Shown here piece after piece: positions 38,209-47,348 of a stretch of 64,000 bases of DNA. The position numbers and the translations under genes were made by a program. The stretch is taken from assembly GCF_041153465.1 (NCBI RefSeq), contig NZ_CP154858.1, positions 1 through 64,000 on the forward strand, written 5' to 3'. A model generated the notes under the pieces. It saw nothing but the letters and a program-made list of their open reading frames with translations, made no database searches and was not told where the DNA came from. Source of the DNA: Thermohahella caldifontis (GTDB lineage Bacteria; Pseudomonadota; Gammaproteobacteria; Pseudomonadales; Oleiphilaceae). Within the stretch, counting starts at the first letter, position 1. Every line of letters begins with the position of its first letter.

Positions 38209-39441
38209 ATGACGGCGGCAGACGCAAACATGATTGTAGGACTCGACATCGGCACTTCCAAGGTGGTTGCCATTGTCGGCAAGAAAAATGATGAGGGCGA
38301 GATTGAGGTCGTGGGCATCGGCTCGCATCCTTCCCGTGGTCTCAAGCGCGGTGTGGTGGTGAACATCGAATCCACTGTTCAGGCGATTCAGCGGGCGGTT
38401 GAAGAAGCCGAGCTGATGGCTGGCTGCCAGATTCACTCTGTTTACGCCGGCATAGCGGGCAATCACATCCGCAGCATGAACTCTCATGGCATCGTTGCCA
38501 TCCGGGATCGGGAGGTCACAGCTGCTGATCTGGACCGGGTGCTGGATGCAGCCCAGGCGATGGCCATCCCGGCGGATCAGCGGATTCTCCATGTGATCCC
38601 CCAGGAATATGTCATCGACAATCAGGAGGGGATCAAGGAGCCGCTGGGCATGTCCGGCGTCCGCCTGGAGGCAAAGGTTCATCTTGTCACCTGTGCGGTC
38701 AACGCCTATCAGAACATTGAGAAGTGCGTGCGGCGCTGCGACCTGGAAGTGGATGACATCATCCTCGAGCAGCTGGCCTCCAGCTATGCGGTACTGACCG
38801 AAGATGAAAAGGAATTGGGTGTTTGTGTCGTGGATATCGGTGGCGGGACCACGGATATCGCCATCTTTACCGGCGGCGCAATCCGTCACACGGCGGTCAT
38901 TCCCATTGCAGGGGATCAGGTGACCAATGATATCGCCATGGCATTGCGTACACCCACCCAAAACGCGGAAGAGATCAAGATCAAGTATGCCTGTGCGTTG
39001 ACTCAGCTCGCCGGCCCGGAGCAGATGATCAAGGTACCCGGGGTGGGGGATCGCCCTCCGCGGGATCTCTCCCGGCACACTCTGGCCGAGGTGGTGGAGC
39101 CCCGGTATGAAGAACTGTTTACCCTGATTCAGTCGGAGTTGCGTCGTTCGGGGTACGAGGATCTGGTCGCCGCAGGCATTGTCCTGACTGGTGGCACGGC
39201 AAGAATGGAAGGCGTGGTGGAACTGGCGGAAGAAGTCTTCCACATGCCGGTCCGCCTTGCCGCACCGCAGGGAGTTCGGGGACTGACCGATGTGGTCAGC
39301 AACCCGATTTATTCAACAGCCGTAGGGCTGCTGATGTACGGCTTCGAGAAGCAGGCGGCGGGCGCTTCGCCTGTTCTCAAACCTGAAGCCACGCCAAGCC
39401 TTGTAGACAAGGTCAAGGCGTGGTTCAAGGGCAACTTCTGA
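38209..39441 (+). CDS. ftsA: Cell division protein FtsA
   Basis: A 410-residue actin-like ATPase that tethers FtsZ to the membrane. Motifs: IVGLDIGTSKVVAIVG (phosphate 1), the 1C domain inserted near 85-165, VVDIGGGTTDIAIF (phosphate 2), VLTGGTARMEG (adenosine) and the C-terminal amphipathic membrane-targeting helix VDKVKAWFKGNF. The start is 12 bases after ftsQ, with a GAGGCAGGG ribosome site. ftsZ follows 38 bases later. Confidence 0.97.
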   Translation: MTAADANMIVGLDIGTSKVVAIVGKKNDEGEIEVVGIGSHPSRGLKRGVVVNIESTVQAIQRAVEEAELMAGCQIHSVYAGIAGNHIRSMNSHGIVAIRDREVTAADLDRVLDAAQAMAIPADQRILHVIPQEYVIDNQEGIKEPLGMSGVRLEAKVHLVTCAVNAYQNIEKCVRRCDLEVDDIILEQLASSYAVLTEDEKELGVCVVDIGGGTTDIAIFTGGAIRHTAVIPIAGDQVTNDIAMALRTPTQNAEEIKIKYACALTQLAGPEQMIKVPGVGDRPPRDLSRHTLAEVVEPRYEELFTLIQSELRRSGYEDLVAAGIVLTGGTARMEGVVELAEEVFHMPVRLAAPQGVRGLTDVVSNPIYSTAVGLLMYGFEKQAAGASPVLKPEATPSLVDKVKAWFKGNF

Positions 39442-39479
39442 AACAGAAACATCATAATAACGTGAAGGAGTAGGGGAAT

Positions 39480-40649
39480 ATGTTTGAACTCGTTGACAAT
39501 CAGCCTCAAAACGCAGTCATCAAGGTCGTTGGTGTAGGTGGTGGCGGCGGTAACGCTGTCCGGCACATGCTCAACAGCTCGATTGAAGGTGTTGAGTTTA
39601 TCTGTGCAAACACGGATGCTCAGGCCCTCAAGGATCTGGATGCCAAGTACCTGATTCAGCTCGGTAATGGCATTACCAAGGGTCTGGGTGCCGGTGCAAA
39701 CCCGGATGTGGGCCGTCAGGCGGCCATGGAAGACCGTGACCGGATTGCCGAAGCACTGGAAGGTGCAGACATGGTGTTCATCACAGCAGGCATGGGGGGT
39801 GGAACCGGGACCGGCGGTGCACCCGTTGTGGCCAGTGTCGCGCGTGAAATGGGTATCCTCACGGTCGCCGTCGTGACCAAGCCGTTCGTTTTCGAAGGTG
39901 GCAAGCGCATGAAGATTGCCGAAGCCGGGCTCAAGGAGCTGGCTCAGCATGTGGATTCGCTGATCACCATCCCGAACGAAAAACTGCTGGCCGTCATGGG
40001 CAAGAATGTCAGTCTGCTGGATGCCTTTGCGGCAGCCAACGACGTACTGCTCAACGCGGTCCAGGGCATTGCTGACCTGATCATCCGTCCGGGCATGATC
40101 AACGTGGACTTTGCGGACGTGCGTACCGTCATGTCCGAAATGGGCATGGCCATGATGGGCGCCGGTTCAGCGACAGGCGAAAACCGGGCGCGCGAAGCGG
40201 CCGAACTGGCGATCCGCAGTCCGCTGCTGGACGATATCAACCTGTCCGGTGCACGGGGCATTCTGGTCAACATTACTGCAGGCCCCGACCTCTCTCTTGG
40301 CGAGTTCTCCGAAGTGGGCAACATCGTCGAAGAGATTGCGTCCGATTCGGCCACTGTGGTGGTGGGTACGGCAATCGACCCGGATTGCGGCGACGAACTG
40401 CGTGTTACGGTCGTGGCGACCGGCCTCGGACAACTGGCCGGTGCGGAAGGGCCACGCAAGGTTGTGGACAACACCCGCCAGGCAGATGGCAAGGTGGACT
40501 ACAACCAGCTGGACCGCCCAGCAGTGCTGCGCAAGCGCGCGCCGGTCTCCGCAGGCAATACGGCTGTGGCCCGCGAGAGCGTGGTTTCGGATGAGCGCAA
40601 TACGGACTACCTGGATATCCCCGCGTTTCTGCGGCGCCAGGCTGACTGA
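39480..40649 (+). CDS. ftsZ: Cell division GTPase FtsZ
   Basis: A 389-residue tubulin homologue that assembles the Z ring. The tubulin signature GGGTGTG lies at 106-112 after ITAGM; the N-terminal GVGGGGGNAVRHM and the T7-loop NVDFADV are intact. A variable linker (about 320-370) leads to the conserved C-terminal peptide DYLDIPAFLRRQ, the docking site for FtsA and ZipA. A GAAGGAGTAGGGG ribosome site precedes the ATG. Separate promoters for ftsZ usually lie inside ftsQA; I did not single one out. Confidence 0.98.
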   Translation: MFELVDNQPQNAVIKVVGVGGGGGNAVRHMLNSSIEGVEFICANTDAQALKDLDAKYLIQLGNGITKGLGAGANPDVGRQAAMEDRDRIAEALEGADMVFITAGMGGGTGTGGAPVVASVAREMGILTVAVVTKPFVFEGGKRMKIAEAGLKELAQHVDSLITIPNEKLLAVMGKNVSLLDAFAAANDVLLNAVQGIADLIIRPGMINVDFADVRTVMSEMGMAMMGAGSATGENRAREAAELAIRSPLLDDINLSGARGILVNITAGPDLSLGEFSEVGNIVEEIASDSATVVVGTAIDPDCGDELRVTVVATGLGQLAGAEGPRKVVDNTRQADGKVDYNQLDRPAVLRKRAPVSAGNTAVARESVVSDERNTDYLDIPAFLRRQAD

Positions 40650-40690
40650 TTGCAAAACCCGTAACCAGGTCATGTTTCGCGTGTATTAGG

Positions 40691-40720
40691 TTGGAGGGCC
40701 TAGAGTCTTTCTGGTATGAT
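40691..40720 (+). promoter_or_regulatory. Candidate lpxC promoter
   Basis: TTGGAG (40691-40696) and TATGAT (40715-40720) are 18 bases apart, and TGG directly precedes the -10, giving an extended -10. It lies in the 113-base gap between ftsZ and lpxC, so lpxC may be transcribed independently of the dcw operon. Confidence 0.55.
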
Positions 40721-40762
40721 TTGCGCGAAATTTGCCCTGTGGACAAGGTGGTAAACACAGAC

Positions 40763-41674
40763 ATGATCAGACAACGCACCCTCAGGAACACGATCCGCGC
40801 GACAGGCGTCGGACTGCACTCGGGCCAGAAGGTCCTCTTGACCCTTCGGCCCGCACCCGTCAATACCGGAATCGTGTTCCGGCGGGTCGATCTGGATCCG
40901 GTCAAGGAGATTCCGGCGCGCGCAGAAAACGTGGGGGAGACCGTGTTGTCAACCACGCTCGTCAAGGATGGTGTCAAGGTGGCCACGGTAGAACATCTGC
41001 TGTCAGCACTGGCTGGCCTCGGCATCGACAACTGCTTTGTCGAAGTGGATGCGCCCGAAGTGCCAATCATGGATGGCAGTGCCGGGCCTTTTGTGTTTCT
41101 GATTCAGTCCGCAGGGATTGCCGAACAGGAATCGGCAAAACAGTTCATTCGCATCAAGCGCGAAGTGACGGTCAGGGATGAGGACAAGTTCGCCACCTTC
41201 CTGCCCTTTGACGGGTTCAAGGTCACCTTTACCATCGACTTTGATCACCCCGTCTTCAAGGGGCGCAGTCAGAAGGCTGTGGTGGATTTCTCCAGTACGT
41301 CATTTGTCAAGGAAGTCAGCCGGGCACGGACGTTCGGATTCATGAAGGACATTGAAAAGCTTCGTGCCATGAATCTGGCATTGGGCGGCAGTGTGGACAA
41401 TGCCATTGTTGTGGACGACTACAAGATCCTCAATGAGGATGGCCTGCGTTATGACGACGAGTTTGTCAAACACAAGGTACTGGATGCCATTGGTGACCTC
41501 TATCTCCTGGGCAATAGTCTGATTGGTGAGTTCCGTGGACACAAGTCCGGGCATGGGCTGAACAATCAGCTCCTGAGGGAGCTCATCCGTCAGCAGGATG
41601 CGTGGGAAGTGGTGACCTTTGAGGATGCAGAGGAAGCGCCCATATCCTACCTCAAACCGCTGCTGGCGCATTAA
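40763..41674 (+). CDS. lpxC: UDP-3-O-acyl-N-acetylglucosamine deacetylase
   Basis: The 303-residue zinc enzyme catalyses the committed step of lipid A synthesis. The start at 40763 gives MIRQRTLRNTI, the usual N-terminus; an in-frame GTG-type extension to 40691 would cover the promoter. Zinc ligands are in VEHLLSAL (His78) and the HKVLDAIGDLYLLG region with the second histidine and aspartate; the catalytic histidine lies in GHKSGHGLNN. Its stop codon overlaps that of the convergent downstream gene. FtsH degradation usually controls LpxC through its C-terminal tail (here PLLAH). Confidence 0.96.
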   Translation: MIRQRTLRNTIRATGVGLHSGQKVLLTLRPAPVNTGIVFRRVDLDPVKEIPARAENVGETVLSTTLVKDGVKVATVEHLLSALAGLGIDNCFVEVDAPEVPIMDGSAGPFVFLIQSAGIAEQESAKQFIRIKREVTVRDEDKFATFLPFDGFKVTFTIDFDHPVFKGRSQKAVVDFSSTSFVKEVSRARTFGFMKDIEKLRAMNLALGGSVDNAIVVDDYKILNEDGLRYDDEFVKHKVLDAIGDLYLLGNSLIGEFRGHKSGHGLNNQLLRELIRQQDAWEVVTFEDAEEAPISYLKPLLAH

Positions 41675-42123
41675 CGCGCTAGACGGGCCAGGTTTTCCAG
41701 TACCCGGCTCAACCCCTGATCTTCAGTTTGCCGGGCTTCTTGCAAGAGGAGCCCGGCATTTTCTTTTGAAATCGGCTTGGGTTTGCGCTTGGGCGTCCGG
41801 CGCTGCCCGGCCTGGGGCCGAATCCGGATCAGAAAACGGTAGCACCACTGAAAATCCCCGCCAGCAGCCCGCAATCGCTCAAGGATCTGGCTCTGTTCCA
41901 TTCTCAGACGTGCTGCAACAGTTCCATCCGGGACGGTGACCACCAGCGTATCCTGTTCCAGCCTGACGAAGGTCACGAGTGACCTCAGGTAGGACGGCAG
42001 TGCTTCACTCAGTCGCCCGGCCTGGGTCTGGCGCGCTTCCGCTTCCTCAAGCAAGCGGCCCAGGCGAAGGTTTTCGCGGGCGATATCCTGTGGGCGGCGA
42101 GGTGAAGACGCGGCCATATACAC
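41671..42123 (-). CDS. dciA: DciA-like DUF721 protein
   Basis: The 150-residue protein has a DUF721-type central domain (about 35-95, with VRLEQDTLVVTVPDGTVAARLRM) and a basic C-terminal region. DciA is the ancestral loader of the replicative helicase DnaB in bacteria lacking DnaC; whether dnaC is absent in this organism cannot be seen here. In many gammaproteobacteria this gene lies between lpxC and a divergent M23 peptidase next to secA, as here, replacing the secM position of E. coli. It is convergent with lpxC, with the two TAA stops sharing TTAA. Confidence 0.82.
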   Translation of the reverse strand: MYMAASSPRRPQDIARENLRLGRLLEEAEARQTQAGRLSEALPSYLRSLVTFVRLEQDTLVVTVPDGTVAARLRMEQSQILERLRAAGGDFQWCYRFLIRIRPQAGQRRTPKRKPKPISKENAGLLLQEARQTEDQGLSRVLENLARLAR

Positions 42124-42227
42124 ACCTGACTTAATGGGTTACAGAAATTAGCGGTATTGCATAGGAAATTTGATACAATCCGCGCTAAATTAGTGTACAC
42201 CACAAACGGGGAATCCGTCTGCACACC

Positions 42228-43181
42228 ATGATGAATCTCATCGTTCTGGGCCGGAACGGCCAGCCTGCAAAGTTGTTAACGGTGCGCCCGACGCACCTGG
42301 CGCTGGTTGTTCTGATTGTGCTGGGCCTGATGAGTCTGGCCATGGCGGGCGGATACATGCTTGCAAGGTCTGTTGGCGTGTCCGGGGTAAGTGAGCAGGC
42401 CGCGGTCGCTGAGGACGCTGCCGTCTGGCAGAAGCGTTACCATCAGCTTGAACAGGCCTATGAGGATGCCCGGCGCCAGTCCCAGGCTCAGTTGGATGCG
42501 CTGACCCTGCGTTTGGGGCAGTTGCAGGCCCGCATGGCGCGCATGGAGGCGGTCGGCGAGCGGATCACCGAATCTGCGGGGCTGGATCCGAAGGAATTCG
42601 ATTTTGGCGAGCCGCCGGGTGTCGGTGGACCGGAGGCGACAGGCAGCCTGCCACAAGTGACGGGCGATGTGCACTCCCTGCTCAACGACATCGACGCGCT
42701 GGAGTCCACACTCAGTCGCCGTGAGGATCAGCTCGAACTCATGGATCATGTCCTGGCCAGTGCCACGCTGGATCACGAGCAGTTTGTTGCCGGGCGCCCG
42801 ATTCACAAGGGGTGGCTGTCCTCCAAATATGGATACCGCATTGACCCGTTCACGGGCAAGCGTGCCTGGCATGCGGGTGTCGACTTTGCTGGCAAGGAAG
42901 GTTCCGGTATTGTGGCATCGGCAGGCGGTGTGGTGACCTGGGCCGGCGAGCGTTACGGTTACGGTCTGATGGTCGAGATCAATCACGGTAACGGTCTCAG
43001 TACACGCTACGCCCATGCCAAGGCGCTTCTGGTCAAGAAGGGTGATGTGGTCAGCAAGGGCCAGCGCATTGCGCTCATGGGTAGCACCGGGCGTTCCACC
43101 GGCCCTCATGTTCATTATGAGGTGTGGAAGAACGGACGACCGATCAATCCTCATCAGTTTGTCTATCGCGCGGCCCGTTGA
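42228..43181 (+). CDS. M23 family metallopeptidase, membrane-anchored
   Basis: A 317-residue protein with one N-terminal membrane span (about 24-46), a periplasmic coiled-coil segment (about 60-110) and a C-terminal LytM/M23 domain (about 195-315). The zinc ligands are present: HAGVDFAG (H and D) and GPHVHYEVW (HxH), so it is predicted to be an active endopeptidase rather than an EnvC/NlpD-like activator. It probably cuts peptidoglycan cross-bridges. It diverges from the dciA-like gene; a TACAAT with a preceding TGA (42171-42179) is a possible extended -10. secA follows after 207 bases. Confidence 0.92.
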   Translation: MMNLIVLGRNGQPAKLLTVRPTHLALVVLIVLGLMSLAMAGGYMLARSVGVSGVSEQAAVAEDAAVWQKRYHQLEQAYEDARRQSQAQLDALTLRLGQLQARMARMEAVGERITESAGLDPKEFDFGEPPGVGGPEATGSLPQVTGDVHSLLNDIDALESTLSRREDQLELMDHVLASATLDHEQFVAGRPIHKGWLSSKYGYRIDPFTGKRAWHAGVDFAGKEGSGIVASAGGVVTWAGERYGYGLMVEINHGNGLSTRYAHAKALLVKKGDVVSKGQRIALMGSTGRSTGPHVHYEVWKNGRPINPHQFVYRAAR

Positions 43182-43388
43182 GTCGCGCAGTTGCCGTCAC
43201 TTCAGCCGGAGCCCCTGACCGGGGCGCAAAACTGTGAACCGCATCGGCCTCCCATGGCCGGCTCCGGGTATTGTCCCTTTTATCTTCAGGTGACTTGGGG
43301 TTAGAATGCTGCCCCAAGGTTCTCTTCTTTTATGCATATAGACGTTTGAGCTATAAGCAGTTCGACATACAAGGCTGGCCGTACATTC

Positions 43389-46124
43389 ATGTTTGGAAAA
43401 ATCGCCACAAAGATCTTTGGAAGCAAAAATGCCCGCGAACTCAAGCGCATGGGCAAGATTGTCAAGCAAATCAATGCGCTGGAAGACAGCATCGCCGCAC
43501 TGGATGATGCCGCCCTGAAAGCTAAAACGGATGAGTTCCGCAAGCGGTACCAGGACGGAGAAACCCTCGATGACCTGTTGCCGGAAGCCTTTGCGGTCGT
43601 CAGGGAGGCCGGCAAGCGCGTCCTCAATATGCGTCACTTTGATGTGCAGCTCATCGGTGGTATCACGCTTCACGAGGGCAAGATCGCTGAAATGCGCACC
43701 GGTGAGGGCAAGACGCTGGTCGCCACCCTGCCTGTCTACCTGAATGCGCTGGCCGGACGGGGCGTGCATGTGGTGACGGTCAACGACTACCTGGCCCGTC
43801 GTGACAGCGAATGGATGGGCAAGATCTACCGGTTCCTGGGCATGGAAGTGGGTGTGATCTACAGCGGGCAGTCTCCGGAGGAAAAGCGCGCGGCCTATCA
43901 GGCAGACATTACTTACGGGACCAACAACGAATTTGGTTTTGACTACCTGCGCGACAACATGGCCTTCTCTCTGGCGGAGAAAGTCCAGCGGGATCTCTAC
44001 TTCGCCATTGTGGACGAAGTGGACTCCATCCTCATCGATGAAGCCCGGACCCCGCTCATCATCTCCGGTCCGGCGGAAGACAGCTCCGAAACCTATCGCA
44101 AGGTCAACAGTCTGGTGCCCCATCTGAAGCCGGCGACGCAGGAAGACGGCAGTGATGGTGACTTCATAATTGATGAGAAGGCGAAGAACGTCGAGCTGAC
44201 CGAGTCCGGGCATGCCAAGGTGGAAGAGTTGCTGGTCAAGGCCGGCCTGCTGGAGGAGGGAGACAGTCTCTATTCCGTGACCAACCTCGGCCTCATGCAT
44301 CATGTGATTTCGGCGTTGCGTGCACACCACCTTTTTCATCGCGATGTGGATTACATTGTTCAGAACGGTGAAATCGTCATTGTGGATGAGCACACCGGGC
44401 GGACCATGCCCGGACGCCGCTGGAGCGAAGGGCTCCACCAGGCCATTGAAGCCAAGGAAAATGTGCGGATCCAGGCCGAAAGCCAGACGCTGGCTTCCAC
44501 CACCTTCCAGAACTACTTCCGGCTGTATGAAAAGCTGGCCGGCATGACCGGTACGGCCGATACCGAAGCCTACGAATTCAAGCAGATCTACGGGCTGGAC
44601 GTGGTGGTGATTCCCACCAACAAACCGGTCAAGCGGATTGACTACAACGACCTGGTTTACCTGTCCATTGAGGAGAAGTTCCAGGCAATTATTGACGACA
44701 TCAAGGACACGGTGGCCCAGAACCGTCCGGTGCTCGTGGGTACGGCTTCCATTGAGGCATCGGAATATCTGTCCCGCATGCTCGACAAGGAAGGGATCCC
44801 TCACAATGTCCTGAACGCCAAGCAGCATGACCGCGAAGCTCAGATCATTGCCCAGGCGGGTCGTCCCGGCGCTGTCACCATCGCCACCAACATGGCAGGC
44901 CGGGGGACGGACATCGTGCTGGGCGGTAACTGGGAAGCGGAAGTGGCTGAGCTGGAGAATCCCACACCGGAACAGATCGAAGCCATCCGCAAGGATTGGG
45001 AAAAGCGCCATGAACAGGTGATTCAGGCAGGGGGGTTGCATGTCATCGGTTCCGAGCGCCACGAATCCCGTCGTATCGACAACCAGCTCCGCGGCCGGGC
45101 CGGACGTCAGGGTGACCCGGGCTCCACGCGCTTCTATCTCTCGCTGGAAGACAACCTCATGCGTCTGTTCGCATCGGACCGCGTGAAGCGCATGATGCAG
45201 GCCCTGGGCATGGAGAAGGGGGAGGCCATCGAGCACCGGATGGTCAGCAACGCCATCGAAAAGGCCCAGCGCAAGGTGGAAGGGCGCAACTTCGATATCC
45301 GGAAGGCCTTGCTCGAATATGATGATGTGGCCAATGACCAGCGCCAGGTGATTTACAGCCAGCGCAACGAGATCATGGCCAGGGATGACATTTCCGACGT
45401 CATCAGGGCGGTGCGTGAAGATGTGATCAATACGGCCATCAGCAGTTATATCCCGCCCGGCTCGCTGGAAGAGCAGTGGGATGTGGCCGGACTGGAGAAA
45501 CATCTGGCTCAGGAATTCAATATCGAGCTGCCGGTTCAGAAATGGCTGGACGAGGATGACAGTCTGCACGAGGAAACCCTGCGCAAGAAGATTGTCGACG
45601 AAATCGTGCGGGTCTACGAGGAGAAGGAAGCCATCGTCGGTGCAGAAACCATGCGCAACTTCGAGAAGCAGGTGTTCCTCCAGGTGCTGGATACGCTGTG
45701 GAAGGAGCATCTGGCCAACATGGATCATCTGCGCATGGGGATCCATCTGCGTGGATACGCCCAGAAGAATCCGAAGCAGGAATACAAGCGTGAAGCCTTC
45801 GAACTGTTCCAGAACCTGCTTGAGAACATCAAGCACGACGTGGTGCGCATTCTTTGCCACGTGCGGGTCCAGACCCCGGAAGAGCTGGAAGAGGTGGAAC
45901 GTCAGCGTCGTGAGGCGCTTGAGCGCCAGATGGCGGCGGCTCAGGCCTCTCATCCGGGGGCGCCCGAAGAGGCTGCAGACAACACGGGTGGCGGCGGGTC
46001 CGGACAGCAGGGCGCAGGTGAGCAGCAACCCTTCGTCCGGGAAGGGCGCAAGGTTGGCCGTAACGAGCCCTGTCCCTGCGGCTCGGGCAAGAAGTACAAG
46101 CAGTGTCACGGTAAAGTCAGCTAG
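43389..46124 (+). CDS. secA: Preprotein translocase ATPase SecA
   Basis: A 911-residue motor that drives secretory proteins through SecYEG. Nucleotide-binding motifs: MRTGEGKTL (Walker A, near 103-111), VDEVDSILIDEA (DEAD-like box), TNMAGRGTDI and GRAGRQGDPGSTRFYLS (motif VI). The C-terminal linker ends in a zinc-binding tail CPCGSGKKYKQCH that docks SecB and ribosomes. Length is close to E. coli (901). The 207-base leader has no secM-like gene; it holds a TTGGGG...CCCCAA hairpin (43295-43317) of unknown effect. A very long antisense open frame over this gene is a codon-bias shadow. Confidence 0.98.
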   Translation: MFGKIATKIFGSKNARELKRMGKIVKQINALEDSIAALDDAALKAKTDEFRKRYQDGETLDDLLPEAFAVVREAGKRVLNMRHFDVQLIGGITLHEGKIAEMRTGEGKTLVATLPVYLNALAGRGVHVVTVNDYLARRDSEWMGKIYRFLGMEVGVIYSGQSPEEKRAAYQADITYGTNNEFGFDYLRDNMAFSLAEKVQRDLYFAIVDEVDSILIDEARTPLIISGPAEDSSETYRKVNSLVPHLKPATQEDGSDGDFIIDEKAKNVELTESGHAKVEELLVKAGLLEEGDSLYSVTNLGLMHHVISALRAHHLFHRDVDYIVQNGEIVIVDEHTGRTMPGRRWSEGLHQAIEAKENVRIQAESQTLASTTFQNYFRLYEKLAGMTGTADTEAYEFKQIYGLDVVVIPTNKPVKRIDYNDLVYLSIEEKFQAIIDDIKDTVAQNRPVLVGTASIEASEYLSRMLDKEGIPHNVLNAKQHDREAQIIAQAGRPGAVTIATNMAGRGTDIVLGGNWEAEVAELENPTPEQIEAIRKDWEKRHEQVIQAGGLHVIGSERHESRRIDNQLRGRAGRQGDPGSTRFYLSLEDNLMRLFASDRVKRMMQALGMEKGEAIEHRMVSNAIEKAQRKVEGRNFDIRKALLEYDDVANDQRQVIYSQRNEIMARDDISDVIRAVREDVINTAISSYIPPGSLEEQWDVAGLEKHLAQEFNIELPVQKWLDEDDSLHEETLRKKIVDEIVRVYEEKEAIVGAETMRNFEKQVFLQVLDTLWKEHLANMDHLRMGIHLRGYAQKNPKQEYKREAFELFQNLLENIKHDVVRILCHVRVQTPEELEEVERQRREALERQMAAAQASHPGAPEEAADNTGGGGSGQQGAGEQQPFVREGRKVGRNEPCPCGSGKKYKQCHGKVS

Positions 46125-46133
46125 GAGTCCCGC

Positions 46134-47347
46134 ATGGCAACAGGGTCTGGGCAGTTACCCGAGTTTTTCCGGTTTCCGGTGTCCGTATCGGTGTGGCGAG
46201 TGCCGGCATCAAGAAGCCGGGGCGCAAGGATCTGGTGGTGTTCGAACTGGCAGAAGGTGCGCGGACGGCCGCCGTATTCACCCGAAACGCCTTTTGTGCA
46301 GCACCGGTTCAGGTGGCCCGGGCACATCTGGCAGACAGGGCACCAAGATATCTGGTCATCAATACCGGCAATGCCAACGCCGGTACCGGAGCGGTGGGGC
46401 TGGCCGACGCCCGCCGCACCTGTCAGGTGCTGGGAGAACTGACGCAAGTACCTGAATCTGCAGTCCTGCCCTTCTCAACCGGCGTGATCGGAGAGAAGCT
46501 GCCCGTCGAACGCATCGAAGCGGCACTGCCACAGGCGCTTGCGAGTCTCGGTGATGGCAACTGGCCCCAGGCGGCTGAAGGCATCATGACCACGGATACA
46601 CGCCCCAAGGGTGCCTCGTGCCGGGTAGCCTGTGCTGGTGGTACCTGGACCATCAGCGGCATTTCCAAAGGGGCGGGCATGATCTGCCCCAACATGGCCA
46701 CCATGCTCGCCTTTGTGGCAACGGATGCACCATTGGATCAGCAGGCGCTGGATTGGGTGATCCGTGAAGCGACCGATCGTTCCTTCAACCGGATTACCGT
46801 GGATGGTGATACGTCCACCAATGACAGCTGTGTATTGGTGGCAACGGGCCAGCCGGCACGGTTTACGCTGGACAATCGTGATACCTGGGCGCCTCTGGCC
46901 GAGGCCCTGATTGACGTGTTCAGGCAACTGGCTCAGGCCATCGTGCGCGACGGTGAAGGCGCAACGAAATTTGTCACCATCGATGTTACGGGCGGAGCCA
47001 GGGCCTCGGAATGTCTGGATGTGGCCTATACCGTTGCACATTCTCCGCTGGTCAAGACGGCGCTGTATGCCAGTGATCCGAACTGGGGACGCATTCTGGC
47101 GGCAGTCGGCCGGGCCGGTATTGAGGGGCTGGATGTGGATCAGGTCAATATCTGGCTGGATGATGTTCAGATCGTTGCTCAGGGAGGGCGGGCGGCCGAT
47201 TATACCGAAGAGGCTGGCCAGGCCGTGATGAACCGGGAAGAGATCACCATCCGCATTGACCTGGGACGCGGCAATGCCCGGGAATCCTTGTGGACGACCG
47301 ACCTGTCACACGAATACGTCACCATTAACGCCGAATACCGTACCTGA
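46134..47347 (+). CDS. argJ: Bifunctional ornithine/glutamate acetyltransferase ArgJ, frameshifted in this sequence
   Basis: Recycles acetyl from N-acetylornithine to glutamate in arginine synthesis; self-cleaving Ntn-type enzyme. The autocleavage site is visible as KGAGMICPNMATMLAF (cleaved before T). The in-frame body starts at 46193 (ASAGIKKPGRKDL), but homologues need about 20 more residues. Those are in the previous frame: ATG at 46134 after a GGAG site gives MATGSGQLPEFF, then the run of five T at 46164-46168 shifts the frame; with six T it continues PVSGVRIGVASAGIK. Adding one base gives 404 residues, the usual length. It follows secA by nine bases and precedes the Nudix-ThiE gene. Confidence 0.93.
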
Positions 47348-47348
47348 A

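Noticed and set aside
43197..46109. A 970-codon open frame on the minus strand opposite secA
   Set aside because: It lies exactly over secA, which is unmistakable. Long antisense frames arise from the codon bias of GC-rich genes; no ribosome site or family signature is present.
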